Assembly (NCBI GenBank): GCA_021613375.1
Contig: CM038720.1
Span: 13,175,962-13,239,961, forward strand
Source: Megaleporinus macrocephalus
Lineage: Eukaryota > Chordata > Actinopteri > Characiformes > Anostomidae
Direction: 5' to 3'
DNA: 64,000 bases
Positions 33,765 through 44,555 of this stretch are shown in pieces. How positions within the stretch are numbered: position 1 is the stretch's first letter; the number at the start of each line of letters is the position of its first letter. A program made the position numbers and the translations under genes. The notes below the pieces were generated by a model. The model saw only the letters and a list, made by a program, of their open reading frames with translations, was not told the origin of the DNA and ran no database searches.

Positions 33765-36700
33765 CGCCCACCGTGGCAGACGTCTTTGTGTGTTCCTCCG
33801 GAAGCCAACGTTATTTATTATTTATTTTGTCTTTAGTATTTATTTTAAATGTACAGTATACATCCGGAACATTTAGCTACAGTAGAGAGGCACTCCTGGA
33901 GATTGGTAAAGTTCGACATGAACTTACCTTTAGCCTTTCTGACTTCAGCTTTCTGTTACGCTCGCACTCGCACTTCACCAGCTCTGCGCAAGGCCCAGCA
34001 GCACCGGCCTCGGGTGAGCGGCGCAGCCGACAAACAGAGCGGCCAAGACGGAAGCGGGGTAAGAGAGGTGGGCTACATGCTAGGCTAAAGGCGAGAGCTA
34101 CGCGGCCACCGCTACCTAGCCTGTTGCTAGCTAATGTTCGCTCCCTCGAAAACAAGCTGGATGAGCTGAGAACCAGAATAACAGCTCAGCGTGAGATCAG
34201 AGAGTGTTGTGCTCTGGTCTTCACAGAAACCTGGCTTTCTGGCAACACGCCAGAATCAGCGATCCAGCTAGACACTCACTCCGTTCACCGTGGCGACCGC
34301 ACGGCAGCGTCGGGGAAGAACAAAGGCGGCGGTGTCTGTGTTTACGTAAACAACGCGTGGTGTTCAGACGTAAAGACAGTTGAAAAACTTTGTCTAGCGG
34401 ACTTAGAACTGCTGATGGTGAAGTGCAGACCCCACTATCTGCCGAGAGAGTTTAGCGGTGTGTTTATTCTGGCTGTTTACATTCCGCCTCGCGCGAACTC
34501 CGCTGCGGCGCTGGGGCTGCTGCATGACGTCATCAGTAAACAAGAGACCGCGCACCCGGACGCCGTGTTTATTGTTGCCGGCGACTTTAATCATTGCAAC
34601 CTGAGGACTGTCCTCCCCAAGTACCATCAGCACGTGAGCTTCCCGACGAGGGAGAACAACTTACTTGACCAAGTCTACAGCAACGTGAGGGGGGCCTACA
34701 GAGCTGTGCCTCGGCCACACTTCGGACAGTCCGATCACATCTCCGTATTCCTCTACCCAGCATACAGACAACTCCTCAAGCGGTCACTTCCAGTGAGTAA
34801 AACTGTTAAAGTGTGGAATGAAGAAACTGATTCAGTGCTTCAGGACTGCTTTGACAGTACAAACTGGGATGTGTTTAGAACTGCTGCTGTGAGAGAGGAT
34901 GGTTCTGTTGATCTAGAGGACTATGCTTCTGGGGTAACTGGCTACATCAGCAGCTGCATTGAAACCATTGTCCCTTCAAAGCGCTGCATAAAGTACCCCA
35001 ACCAAAAACCATGGATAAATGGTGAAGTTCGGTCCATGCTACGTGCTCGCCAGACTGCATTTCTCTCTGGCAACGCTGATGACTACAAAAGGTCTAGATA
35101 CGACCTGCGTAGATCTATCAGAGAAGCTAAGAGACAGTACAGGCTGAAGCTGGAGGGCTACTACACCACAGCAGACTCTCGGCGCATGTGGCAAGGACTG
35201 CACCGTATCACCAACCATCAACAAACAAGCACGGCACTCACAACCAGCCATTCTGCATTGCCTGATGAGCTGAATGAGTTCTATGCTCGCTTCGATGTCT
35301 TCAACCTTGACCAACTGAAGGACATTGCGGCCAAGGAGAGCACACAGAACCCATCACTCATTGTAACAACAGTGGATGTGCGCAGGAACCTGATGAGAAT
35401 CAACCCACGCAGAGCAGCAGGCCCAGACAACATCCCCGGGCGTGCGCTCAGGGTTTGCTCATCAGAACTGGCTGATGTGTTTGTAGACATATTCAATCTG
35501 TCACTCACGCAAGCTTTTGTGCCATCCTGTTTTAAGACCACCACCATCGTGCCCCTCCCAAAGAAAAGTAATGTGAGATGCCTAAATGACTATCGCCCTG
35601 TTGCACTCACTTCAATCGTGATGAAGTGCTTCGAGAGGATAGTCATGACTCACATCCGGAAGACCATTCCCAACACTATAGATCCTTTACAGTTCGCATA
35701 CCGCCGGAACCGGTCTACAGACGACGCAATCAACGCTACTCTTCACAAAGCCCTCACACACCTGGAGGGCGAGGACACATATGTCAGAATGCTCTTTATT
35801 GACTACAGTTCAGCATTCAACACGGTCATCCCACACAGACTCTCAGAAAAGCTCCTCACCCTCGGACTGACACCAGCCCTCTGCAACTGGGTGCTGAACT
35901 TTCTAACAGACAGACCCCAGTCAGTCAGAGTCGGCAGCTGCACATCCAGCACAAGAACAGTGAGCACAGGGGTCCCTCAAGGCTGTGTGCTGAGCCCCCT
36001 TCTGTACACGCTCTTCACATACGACTGCGTGGCCTCCCAGAACAACACCAGCATCATCAAATTTGCTGATGATACTACAGTCATTGGACTGATCACTGGT
36101 GGGGAAGAGACAGCGTACAGGAAGGAGGTGGCTGAGCTGGTGGCCTGGTGTCATGACAACAATCTTTCCTTGAATGCAGACAAGACCAAGGAAATGATTG
36201 TTGATCCAAGGAGGAAGCGAGAGCTACACACACCCCTGTACATAGGGGAGACTGAGGTAGAGAGGGTGAAAACCTTTAAGTTTCTTGGCATTCACATCAG
36301 TGAGGATCTCAGCTGGTCCCACAACACTCAGATCATCATCAGGAAGTCCCAGCAGCGACTGTACTTTCTGAGAAGGCTGAGAAAATTTGGTATGCCAACC
36401 AAAATTCTCAGCACCTTCTACAGGAGTATGATTGAGAGTGTTCTTACCAGCTCCATCATCGTCTGGTATGGAAACTCTACTGCTCAGGACAGAAAGGCTC
36501 TCCAGCGTGTGATCAAAACTGCACAGTCCATCTCAGGAGCAGCCTTCCCCTCACTACAGAACATCTACCACACCAGGGTCACCAGGAGGGCCCACAACAT
36601 AATCAGGGACAGTACACACCCCCAGCACACACTCTTCACACGTTTACCTTCAGGCAGATGTTACAGGAGTGTGAAGTCCAGGACCACAAGACTGACAAAC

Positions 36701-36769
36701 AGTTTCTACTCACAGGCCATCAGGCTTGTGAACACCTCACGCACTACCTCTCCAACCTCTCCTTTCTGA
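33761..36769 (+). CDS. L2 LINE ORF: APE endonuclease and reverse transcriptase
   Basis: An open frame of 1002 codons from the TAG at 33758-33760 to the stop at 36767-36769, encoding the enzyme that nicks target DNA and copies the element's RNA into it. Residues (codon 1 at 33761): about 38-120 a variable basic region; about 120-335 an APE-type endonuclease with N125 in ANVRSLENK, E156 in FTETWL, D275 and N277 in VAGDFN, and SDH at 324-326; about 590-860 the reverse transcriptase with D681 in FIDYSSAFNTV, QGCVLSP at 740-746 and the catalytic FADD (768-771); then a C-terminal domain with fingers-like basic stretches. All catalytic residues are present and I see no stop or frameshift. The oddity is the start: the frame opens with TTG and has no in-frame ATG until codon 219 (34415), inside the endonuclease, so the true start was lost or is unconventional. 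Confidence 0.9.
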   Translation: MAPTVADVFVCSSGSQRYLLFILSLVFILNVQYTSGTFSYSREALLEIGKVRHELTFSLSDFSFLLRSHSHFTSSAQGPAAPASGERRSRQTERPRRKRGKRGGLHARLKARATRPPLPSLLLANVRSLENKLDELRTRITAQREIRECCALVFTETWLSGNTPESAIQLDTHSVHRGDRTAASGKNKGGGVCVYVNNAWCSDVKTVEKLCLADLELLMVKCRPHYLPREFSGVFILAVYIPPRANSAAALGLLHDVISKQETAHPDAVFIVAGDFNHCNLRTVLPKYHQHVSFPTRENNLLDQVYSNVRGAYRAVPRPHFGQSDHISVFLYPAYRQLLKRSLPVSKTVKVWNEETDSVLQDCFDSTNWDVFRTAAVREDGSVDLEDYASGVTGYISSCIETIVPSKRCIKYPNQKPWINGEVRSMLRARQTAFLSGNADDYKRSRYDLRRSIREAKRQYRLKLEGYYTTADSRRMWQGLHRITNHQQTSTALTTSHSALPDELNEFYARFDVFNLDQLKDIAAKESTQNPSLIVTTVDVRRNLMRINPRRAAGPDNIPGRALRVCSSELADVFVDIFNLSLTQAFVPSCFKTTTIVPLPKKSNVRCLNDYRPVALTSIVMKCFERIVMTHIRKTIPNTIDPLQFAYRRNRSTDDAINATLHKALTHLEGEDTYVRMLFIDYSSAFNTVIPHRLSEKLLTLGLTPALCNWVLNFLTDRPQSVRVGSCTSSTRTVSTGVPQGCVLSPLLYTLFTYDCVASQNNTSIIKFADDTTVIGLITGGEETAYRKEVAELVAWCHDNNLSLNADKTKEMIVDPRRKRELHTPLYIGETEVERVKTFKFLGIHISEDLSWSHNTQIIIRKSQQRLYFLRRLRKFGMPTKILSTFYRSMIESVLTSSIIVWYGNSTAQDRKALQRVIKTAQSISGAAFPSLQNIYHTRVTRRAHNIIRDSTHPQHTLFTRLPSGRCYRSVKSRTTRLTNSFYSQAIRLVNTSRTTSPTSPF
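33849..34088 (+). other. Overlapping 79-codon frame at the L2 5' end
   Basis: The first ATG of the element (33849) opens a 79-codon frame, one base out of phase with the main frame, which it overlaps completely. It ends at a stop at 34086-34088. It may be a shadow frame, a short upstream ORF, or the original start region put out of phase by an indel. The main frame, not this one, carries the conserved YSREALLEIG segment. Confidence 0.3.
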
Positions 36770-37149
36770 ACTGGTTTTAACTGGTCTGATTTAAACTGCA
36801 CCTTACACTCACTGTACTGTCAGAATACTGTTTACATTCGCTACTCGCACAAAACATTATTGTTTACATTTGTTACTTGCAACTTGCACTTTATGGCTGC
36901 TGCTCTTCATACTTGCACATAAAAGCACACATAACTTTTATTTTTTATTCTTTAACTATAAAAATAATTTTATCTACTTCAACTTATATTGTTATACTTT
37001 GTATATTTTGTATATATATTTTTTTATTTCTTTTATTTGTTATCTTATCTATTGGTGAATGGAGGAGCAGCAAAGTAAGAATTTCATTGTACAGTGTAAC
37101 TGTCTGTTCTGCTGTACATATGACAATAAAACTCTTGAATCTTGAATCT
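36770..37149 (+). other. L2 3' UTR and tail
   Basis: AT-rich, non-coding. The last 90 bp (ATTTCATTGTACAGTGTAAC, GTACATATGACAATAAAACT) are the conserved L2 3' end that the reverse transcriptase recognises, ending in a direct repeat of TTGAATC. The AATAAA at 37124 could also serve as a polyadenylation signal. Confidence 0.8.
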
Positions 37150-37375
37150 AGTTGGGAGTTTGTGTGGAGTTTGCATGTTCTCCCCGTGAGTACGCCGGTT
37201 TCTTCCCACAATCCAAACACATGCATGTTAGGTTGATTGGTCACTCTAAAACAGCCTGTAGGTGTGAGTGTGTGTTGGCCATGCAATGGACAGGTGACCT
37301 GTCTATGGTGTACCCATAGAGGCTGGGATTGGCTCCAGCCCTCAACTAGCGGGATAAAGCAGAAGATAATGGATG
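37150..37375 (+). mobile_element. 3' part of SINE-like repeat, split by L2
   Basis: Starts with the AGTTGG duplication and continues GTGTGGAGTTTGCATGTTCT, then TAGGTTGATTGGTCACTCTA and CTGGGATTGGCTCCAGCCC, and ends in GATAATGGATG. It joins the 33743-33764 head. The roughly 60-80 bp that normally follow the head (B-box-like region) are missing, so the host copy was internally deleted or lost sequence when the LINE entered. Confidence 0.8.
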
Positions 37376-37388
37376 GATCATTTACCAG
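37376..37388. repeat. Right copy of 13-bp target-site duplication
   Basis: Exact repeat of GATCATTTACCAG at 33730-33742, directly after the GGATG tail of the SINE-like repeat. Confidence 0.9.
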
Positions 37389-37558
37389 AACTTTTTTTTT
37401 GTCATGAACAACTTTGATGCAATCAAATATTGCATCTGGTCAGATGTGACAATATTGACCAAATCAAACACAGTTTCTGAATTATTCTGTATATATTTCA
37501 TATATTTTCCTCTTGTGAGGGCTAAAAAAGAAAATGATATACTATATACTATATACTG

Positions 37559-37803
37559 TATCGTCACTGTCCAATGAAAAACATTTTTGGCGATTTTGAG
37601 TTTTGTACATCATTTAAACACAACAATGGTTGTTTACATTTTGTGAGAATTTCATGATAAATGAACAAATAAAGGTGCTCAAAAATAGCTTGGAAAAAAT
37701 TCTGGTTCCATTGACTTCCATTGAAAGTAAAGTAGGTTTTTGGCCTCTCCTGCAAAGTTGCAATTTTGGAGATACTTTGTTTTTTATTGGACAGCAACAA
37801 TAT
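37559..37803. mobile_element. Family A element, most complete copy
   Basis: About 245 bp with inverted ends: ATCGTCACTGTCCAATGAAA at the left and TTTTATTGGACAGCAACAAT at the right. Inside, read on the minus strand, it has the shared blocks GCAACTTTGCAGGAGAGGCC, GTCAATGGAACCAGAATTTT, TTTGTTCATTTATCATG and AATGTAAACAACC. Its size and paired ends suggest a MITE; relatives lie at 1.6, 9.9, 10.3, 15.7 and 30.5 kb. Confidence 0.7.
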
Positions 37804-37984
37804 ACACATTTTGAGATAGAAAATCATCCAAATCTTCAAATCTATGCAATGTAAATACAAGGTACAATACAATAACATACCTGAGGACCACAATTTTCTG
37901 CACAAATAAGCTTAAACTCTATATCCTGTAATGCTTTATCTGGGACCACCAGTGATTGCCCAGACCACATCTTAACAAGAAGCT

Positions 37985-39570
37985 GAAGTTAGCTTCTTAT
38001 TTAAACTTTCTGTTCCACCTTATATGGCACAGCAGTTGCGCTGTGGTACCCCAAGTTCAGCACCATTTGAGGAGGCACATTATTTTTTTATTTAAGTGCC
38101 TAGGAGGAAACAGGCTTTAGCCAAATCTAATTACTTATGGCATAAGAGGAAAAGAAGACAAGAGATCAACTACACAGCACTTACCTCAGATTCACCTCTA
38201 CAAAGTGTCATCAGTACAAATGCACTTTTAGAGATATACAAAATTTCACTGGAGAGCTTCCTTGTAATTGTCTGGTAACAATTAACAATACAAATTAACA
38301 ATACATTGTTAGAAAACATTGATGTCAATGTTTTGCTTTGTGCTACTGTATCGATCCTCAAACACACTGTATTGACTTTCAATTAATAGCTTACATGCAA
38401 AGACTGGTGGCAGACAGTGGTTTATTTTGTGTTGTGTTTAAACCCCCAACCATTAGACTCTTGCACTCCAACTTAAACAAATAGCATAAGGGTGCACCTA
38501 ACGTTAGCATTAACAAACCTATGCAAATCATGGCAGTTTTTATACTATGGCAGTTATAACCCCTGTATCACAATACGTATCATATTGCCAGATTCTTGCC
38601 AAACTTGATCCTAACATGCACACATATGATATGGCAACTTCACTAAACATCTCTCTTGCTGCTTTGAGGTCCGTCTCCAAAATTCACAGTTTTTTTTTGC
38701 ATGTGTCTGCATCAGTGCAACATCAGTGGAACCAGGCTACCTGTTAGGGATAAAATTATATATCACGCATTGGCATCTCTGCATCAGAATACATTTTCAA
38801 CCCAGAATTGAAAAAAGTGCTAACATAACTTTTGCATTTACTATTTATTTTGATATTTTATTCTGATTAAAATTTTTCCCCAACAAGGCAGCCGTGACTG
38901 TGTTGGAGGGATAATTGGCACAAATGATTTTCTTAAAACACAAATGATATCACATGGATGTTTGACTGTGCCAAAACTGTAATCGTTCAGTCTACCACTC
39001 ATTCCCCGTAGTTACTGCAGTACTCGCTAACTAAAGCTATGTACATGGAGATGAGGTTATGTGCATGGTGAACTGAGGTCACATTTTAAACAATTTGGCT
39101 AATCTGCTTCTTAACCCTTTAACACCAAGTGAATCATATTTGATACACAAGTTTTTGAGACCTGTGAATCATCATTGCTATATTTATTTGCTTAAAAAAC
39201 CTGACGTTCATCTGAACTTTGCTCAAACCCACACTTCTTTGTGGAGAAACAAAGATTGTAGTAGATAGAGGGTGTGCAAAGCAATGTTGTACAATGTGAA
39301 ATAGTGTTAAGTAAGTTAGCATAAAGAGCTAAAACGTGTTCTAAATGCTTTCATTTGTCAGCAAAACACTGGAAAAAATTCCAAATATGTACCAAATATG
39401 ATACAAAACAAAACTCAATATTATTAATGTATTATTGTTGGTATTGTTATTGTTGTTATTATTTATTATAGGTCTAATAAAGGGTTAATCCAAATTCTTT
39501 TTTGGCACCTGAATCTGGCTGCTGCACCATTTAAGGGGGAATGGAGAATCTGGGTAAGAAGCTTCATCCA
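37985..39570. mobile_element. Possible 1.6-kb element with family B inverted ends
   Basis: AGCTTCTTATTTAAACTTTC, TTCCACCTTATATGGCACAG at the left is matched in reverse by GCTGCACCATTTAAGGGGGA and GGGTAAGAAGCTTC at the right (39515-39565). The ends match those of the small palindrome at 22578-22712. The interior is AT-rich with no transposase. The two ends could instead belong to separate insertions. Confidence 0.45.
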
Positions 39571-41879
39571 AGGTTCCCATAACTGCACAGCAAATGGAGT
39601 TTTAGGTTCGTAGTTATAGATTTTCGGACTAGCGTGTGTTAAACAGAACTACAGCAACCATGTCCATCATTACACATTTTTGAACATGAAGTCTAACTGC
39701 ACTTGATTCACATTGCCTATTAACATGCACAGCGCGACCCCCTCCTACCTGTAGATATCTCTGTTCTGTTCTCAGCCTAGCAGCTCCCGTTCAAAGCGTT
39801 ATCTCAGCTGATCGATCCACTGCGAGTGACCTTGTTTACATCTGACTGTTGAAACATGCAGAAACTTAAGAAACTGGAGGAATCCCCCCTCGGATTTAAT
39901 AAGGAAAGCCGTGGAAAACAAAGAGGGTGTGATGGGAAGGCTCAAGGGCCTCCTCGTTTTTTCCATGCGGGTGCATAAACACAACAAAAGCTGATATGAT
40001 TATCCATTCATCTCGCCAAGCATGAATATGTAGCTCATAAAAAAGTTTAGCAATACGTCCCTGTTTGGTCCGGAGCGGAGCTACTGATTACAGAAGGCGT
40101 GCGGAGGATACGGCACGGGCAATCACACCTGCTCCAGGCCAGAGATAATTGTCTCTGCATAATGCATTTAAAACAAGGAGAACGTGGAATACCGATTGTT
40201 TCACCTGACTACTTGATTCGCAGTACTGCGGTGGCTAGTGATGGTAGTTAGTCGCTATTATGAACAAGGCGTTCGCAATACATTACTCGCCCATTGTTGC
40301 CTGCAGGGCCCTGCAAATTGCATCGCAGGAAACGTTCTTATCATAAATCAGGCGAAGACAAAGCTTCCTCACGGCCTCCCAAAAACTATAAGGACGGAAC
40401 CTGGCCCAATTAAGTGGCCGAGTGAGTCAGCGCGCTTTTATCTCTGACAATGGCTTTGTTTTCGCGACCATTACGAGTTTTTTTCTGCTCTCCCTTTTCT
40501 TTCCTTTTTTTTTTTTTTTTCTCTCCGTTTTCTCAGCTACCACCGGCTCCTTATCCGGCAGCATTACCTCGTGTGGTGCCACGGAGGCTGCTGGTGGGAA
40601 AAAAAACCAAAAAAAAAACACATCAGTGAAAGTCTCACAGCAGGCCAGTGCAGCATGACAAACAACGAGAAATCAATAGTTACCTCGGCATCCTTCACAT
40701 CTCACAGAGAGCTATGAAAGCATTTGTCTTCGACGTGGCCTGCAGGGCTTTTCTCCCCGTTTTGCATTCCACTGTATTCTCGTATAATAATATAATATCA
40801 TGCAGTATGAAGAACAAAGAGGCGACCAATATTTATATATTTCATTGATCCTGCTGCTTCCCAAAACAAGCATCGTGCTGCGAGGGGGCTCGGTGCCGTC
40901 TCTTTGTTTCGCATAGTTAAGTCTAACGAAAATGCCAATGCGCGAGATTCGTCAGTGAGGCGGGGACGGGCAGGAATGGTGTGTAGTCTTTCAGACACAA
41001 GGCCGAACCTGATATAACGGGTGATATTTGTGCGGCCTGGTTTTTGAGCCGACGCAGCGGCCAGAATCAAGCCAAGCCGGTAGGGCAGAGCGCAGAACCA
41101 TTTCAATCAAATGGTCTCAATTGCGTGCGCTAGCTGAAGCAACAGGTGTCCAAAGCAATCACAGATTCTTGGCCAGCTTTTGAAAAACTCCCCCCCCCTC
41201 CTTCAATGGCACAAATTATCCAAATTATATTGACTGATTTGATGAGGTTGGCAGGCCTCAACCGTCTGGCTAAATCGAATTTTTGAGTTTTATTTTTCTT
41301 TCGCCTCAAAGTATGAGTTCTCTCTGCTGACGCATGAGGCAGTGACACATGTTCCAAAGCCTATGAGAGTTAATCAGTGCATTTAACTGTACAGATATGG
41401 ATGCCTCAGAGAAGACAACAGGTGAGGAGCCGTGTTATTTCAGGGTAATGCAATCCAGGGCTTGTCAAAAATCAAAGATTAGCATCATCATCGCTGGTTT
41501 CCTGAAACCTACAATAGAACCCAGGTACTTGGAGGAGTTTATTGCCCTCTAATGCTGTAAAGTTTGAAGTCAGTTGCTCTTATTTTCATCGACTTACAGC
41601 AGTTAAAATTTCTGTGGGTGAGCGTCTCTGGAAGGCTGCCTAGGGTGCGCCTGAGTCGGACGCAAATTTGCAAGATTCCGGCCTGGAGCTCTGGTTTCCT
41701 GAAGGCTAGCATTCCAATCTGGGGCTTCTGGAAAGGAAACAGCATGCTCTGCTGACGTGTGGAGTTTTTGAAGTCGCTTGTTGCAAATCATCACGTTATC
41801 CTGTGATTTTATTCATGACATCATCAGTGATAAGTTTCACATTCACTTTCATCAGAAGATGTGAAGTAGTGCAGCCCAT
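39571..41879. other. No gene; repeat-free block at about 39.7-41.4 kb
   Basis: A long stretch of balanced, non-repetitive sequence with short words such as CATAATGCATTTAAAACAAG and a T-rich tract at 40500-40525. It is a candidate cluster of conserved non-coding elements. No frame has a domain motif; the opposed frames at 40422-41106 are shadows of each other. Confidence 0.4.
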
Positions 41880-42200
41880 AATTCACATGGATTTGGTGTG
41901 AAATAGTTAATTGTAGAGAAACTCACACTGATTTCTTTACGTTGGTGGTCATAGTGACCACTCTGGTGCCAATGCCTACATTACAAATGCAGCAATCTTC
42001 TAGTTTTATATATGTAATAAGAATAAGGGTTAATTGAAGAAATCTCTTGAAACTGCTGAAACTGACTTTACTTCTAAATATAAGTTTAATATTCAAAGAA
42101 AGTACAGCTTCATTTCTAAGTCTAAGGCTTCTTCTGAAGTCTAAGTCATCTTCTGAAGTCTAAGTCATCTTCCGATGTCAGAGAGAGGCTTCTGGGGCCG
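41880..42200 (+). repeat. Family C dispersed repeat copy, plus local AAGTCTAAGTC duplication
   Basis: GTGTGAAATAGTTAATTGTA, GAGAAACTCACACTGATTTC, TTTACGTTGGTGGTCATAG parallels 18975-19110. At 42130-42175 the word TCTTCTGAAGTCTAAGTCA is locally repeated. Confidence 0.55.
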
Positions 42201-42895
42201 CGTATGAAGATCCTCTGAACTTCTCAGTGTTCGAGGTCATGTTCTTATAGTGAACGCTTCACCCATAGAAACAAAACACATGGCCCAAATTACTTAATTA
42301 CTTCTCATTACTGGACATGCAAAATAGACAACGAAGGAAGCTTTTATGATATAGAATCACTAATTGAAACCTGATGCTCTGCCAAAATGTATGTCATACA
42401 TACCTAAATATCTGCTTAGCATGCACGTCTCTATATGTATCTGCGAAATATACTTCAGCTGTTCATGGAGACCTATATCCAATATTAGATCACACTCCTA
42501 CCTTCACTTGGGTCCACTTGGAGGGTCTGCTTTTAGTTTTATCTTTTGCAGCATCCATTCCAATGACTCACAACTATGCTAGGCACCAAGAACATATTTG
42601 AGCTCACTGGAAAAAGGCTGCACTATTCCACCACTTCTTTGGTTCACGTTTCTGGTTTCTTTAAACTTTGCTTTCATTTTTTTAGAAATATCAGCCTAAA
42701 TGCTTATGATGTCTCGGCACCTCGAAATATTGACCAATGTTGAGCCGGGTTGATGTAAAGGTCACATGAATTGCAAGTCTGGCTGTTCAGGCTCATATTG
42801 CTGCATAGCGGATATGTATCAGATTTCAATTAAAGTGTCACAAATTGGAATTGAAAATGTCATATTCAGTGTATTTCTTGCTGTCCGCACTGCCA
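42201..42895. other. No recognisable gene or repeat
   Basis: Mixed sequence; plus frames at 42364-42601 overlap in two phases and lack motifs. Confidence 0.45.
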
Positions 42896-43077
42896 CACTG
42901 TAAAAAATAAATTGTTTTATTTTTAAGAAAATATAGTGTTTGGGCTGCCTTAATAAGTAGTTAATTGAATTTAGAATAACAAGAATCTGTGTTTTATGCC
43001 TAGAACAACTCAAAATTTTAAGGCAGCCCGAACACCAACTTTTAAATTTTACACTAAACTCCCAATTTCTTACAGTG
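42896..43077. mobile_element. 182-bp MITE with CACTGTAA ends
   Basis: Ends CACTGTAAAAAATAAATTG and, in reverse, CACTGTAAGAAATTGGGAG. An internal pair, GGGCTGCCTTAA (42953) and TTAAGGCAGCCC (43018), adds to the foldback. Non-coding. This type is common in fish genomes. Confidence 0.7.
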
Positions 43078-43159
43078 CAGATACATTTCTTTGTCACATA
43101 TGAGGAAAAAGATGAGGTTTGAACCACTTTTACCTGCCTGTTTTTCAAAAATTGATCAT

Positions 43160-43338
43160 GTCATGTACAGCGTTTAGCAGACACTCCTATCCAGAGCATT
43201 TACATGTACACAGGTAGGTGAAAGTAGTGTTTGCTCAAGGGTTTTTACTGGTATATTGTAAGGTGGTTACCCAGGTGGGAAACTGAACCCCTGTCTACAG
43301 CATGGATAGCAGTATTGTAACTTACTACACTACACTTC
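43160..43338 (+). repeat. Dispersed fish repeat, GCGTTTAGCAGAC type
   Basis: CAGCGTTTAGCAGACACTCC, TATCCAGAGCATTTACATG, CTCAAGGGTTTTTACTGGTA, CCAGGTGGGAAACTGAACCC and TAACTTACTACACTACAC form the known order of a fish interspersed repeat, whose GAACCC segment resembles a tRNA B box. I recognise it from general knowledge only. Confidence 0.6.
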
Positions 43339-44555
43339 ACTACTCTGAATGAATTTAGTATTTAGTGAAAATCCTCTTTAATAAGATACATTTCTCAAAA
43401 CTCACCTATAAAATAAACCCAAAACATGATACAGATTATTACATACTGCAGCTGTTAATGCTCTGTTAACCCATAAGCAGTTCTAAGCTAGCCTACATTT
43501 ATCAGTTAAATTGCACCAGAGCTGCATAGCTACTAATAAAACATGACGAAACCTCCAATGTAAGAGCTACACACGGGCGCTTGGCTGTGTGCACAGCATG
43601 TGCAATGGCTTTGCAACCCTTTATCAGTGCAAGCCTTCACACAGTCTGCCCTCTCTGTCCCAATCTAGCATCAGCTAAACGCTGATTTATAGGCTGAGCT
43701 AAGAGATGCTTTGTAATGCCTATCCATCTCACTTCAGGCTGACAGAATGCTAACTTTGCTTACAGAACTGTATCCATGAAGGCTATTGAGGCTAGGTTAG
43801 CTAGCCTAGCGTGACGACAGATGATGACTGGCCTCTTAGCAGAGTGGCACAGAAGCCACGCAAGGATGTGACAGAAAAGGCCTGGAGCGGTTATGGTTGC
43901 AGGCCTACAGCTCTCCTGCCGGGGTCTCATCTCTCCCAAGGGTGTCAATCAAATTGTATGTAAACACCGCTTGACAGCGCTAACTTAGTGCTGCATGGGC
44001 TACCGTTAAAGGGGAACGCCACTGTTTTTTTGTTTGTTTGTTTTTTTTTTTCAAATTTCTGCCTAATGAAATGCTTCCAGCCCACATGTTTAGATTGGGT
44101 TTTAACTGGGCTGTATGGGTTCTATGTGGGCTTGCAATGGGTTTTTTGTTTTGTGGTACATAGTTGGGTTATAACGTTGGGCCCTGTTGGACTGCAGTTA
44201 TGGTTCTCAATTATTTGGGTTAAAGTTGTGGGCTACTGCTGGGGGCCGAGGTACGTTACAATTAAGGGACCCAGTTAAGCTACAGTTGTGGGCACCCTTT
44301 TGGGCCAGTGTTGTGGGGCCCAGTTAGGCTACATTTCGGATCCCAGCAGGGTTACAGCTATTTCTGTTTTGACTGAGGGGCCAATAGATGATTGTTTACA
44401 TGGGCCCCATGAGCAGTATGGAGCCATATAGAGCCAATGGACAAGTCTTTGTGGGCCCCAACTGTATTGCCTAAAGAGCACCTAATTGGCAGACCATTTT
44501 TAACTTGTGTGGGGTCCACATGAACATGTTGGATGTGGTTGATTTGAAATGTTCT
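43339..44555. other. No gene; G/T-rich degenerate repeat at about 44.06-44.35 kb
   Basis: 44060-44350 repeats words like TGGGTT, GGGCCCAGTTAGGCTACA and GGCTAC irregularly, a little like the minisatellite at 28 kb but without a clear period. 43640-43980 is repeat-free. Nothing coding is supported. Confidence 0.4.

Larger units (their letters stand above)
33765..37149 (+). mobile_element. L2-clade LINE, near full length
   Basis: A 3.4-kb non-LTR retrotransposon with a single long frame for endonuclease plus reverse transcriptase, a 380-bp AT-rich 3' UTR, and the characteristic L2 3' end ACAATAAAACTCTTGAATC followed by a short direct repeat CTTGAATCTTGAATCT. It is flanked by AGTTGG (33759-33764 and 37150-37155). 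The long open frame suggests a recent insertion. There is no poly(A) tail, as expected for L2, whose machinery recognises a 3' stem-loop and short repeats. Confidence 0.9.
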
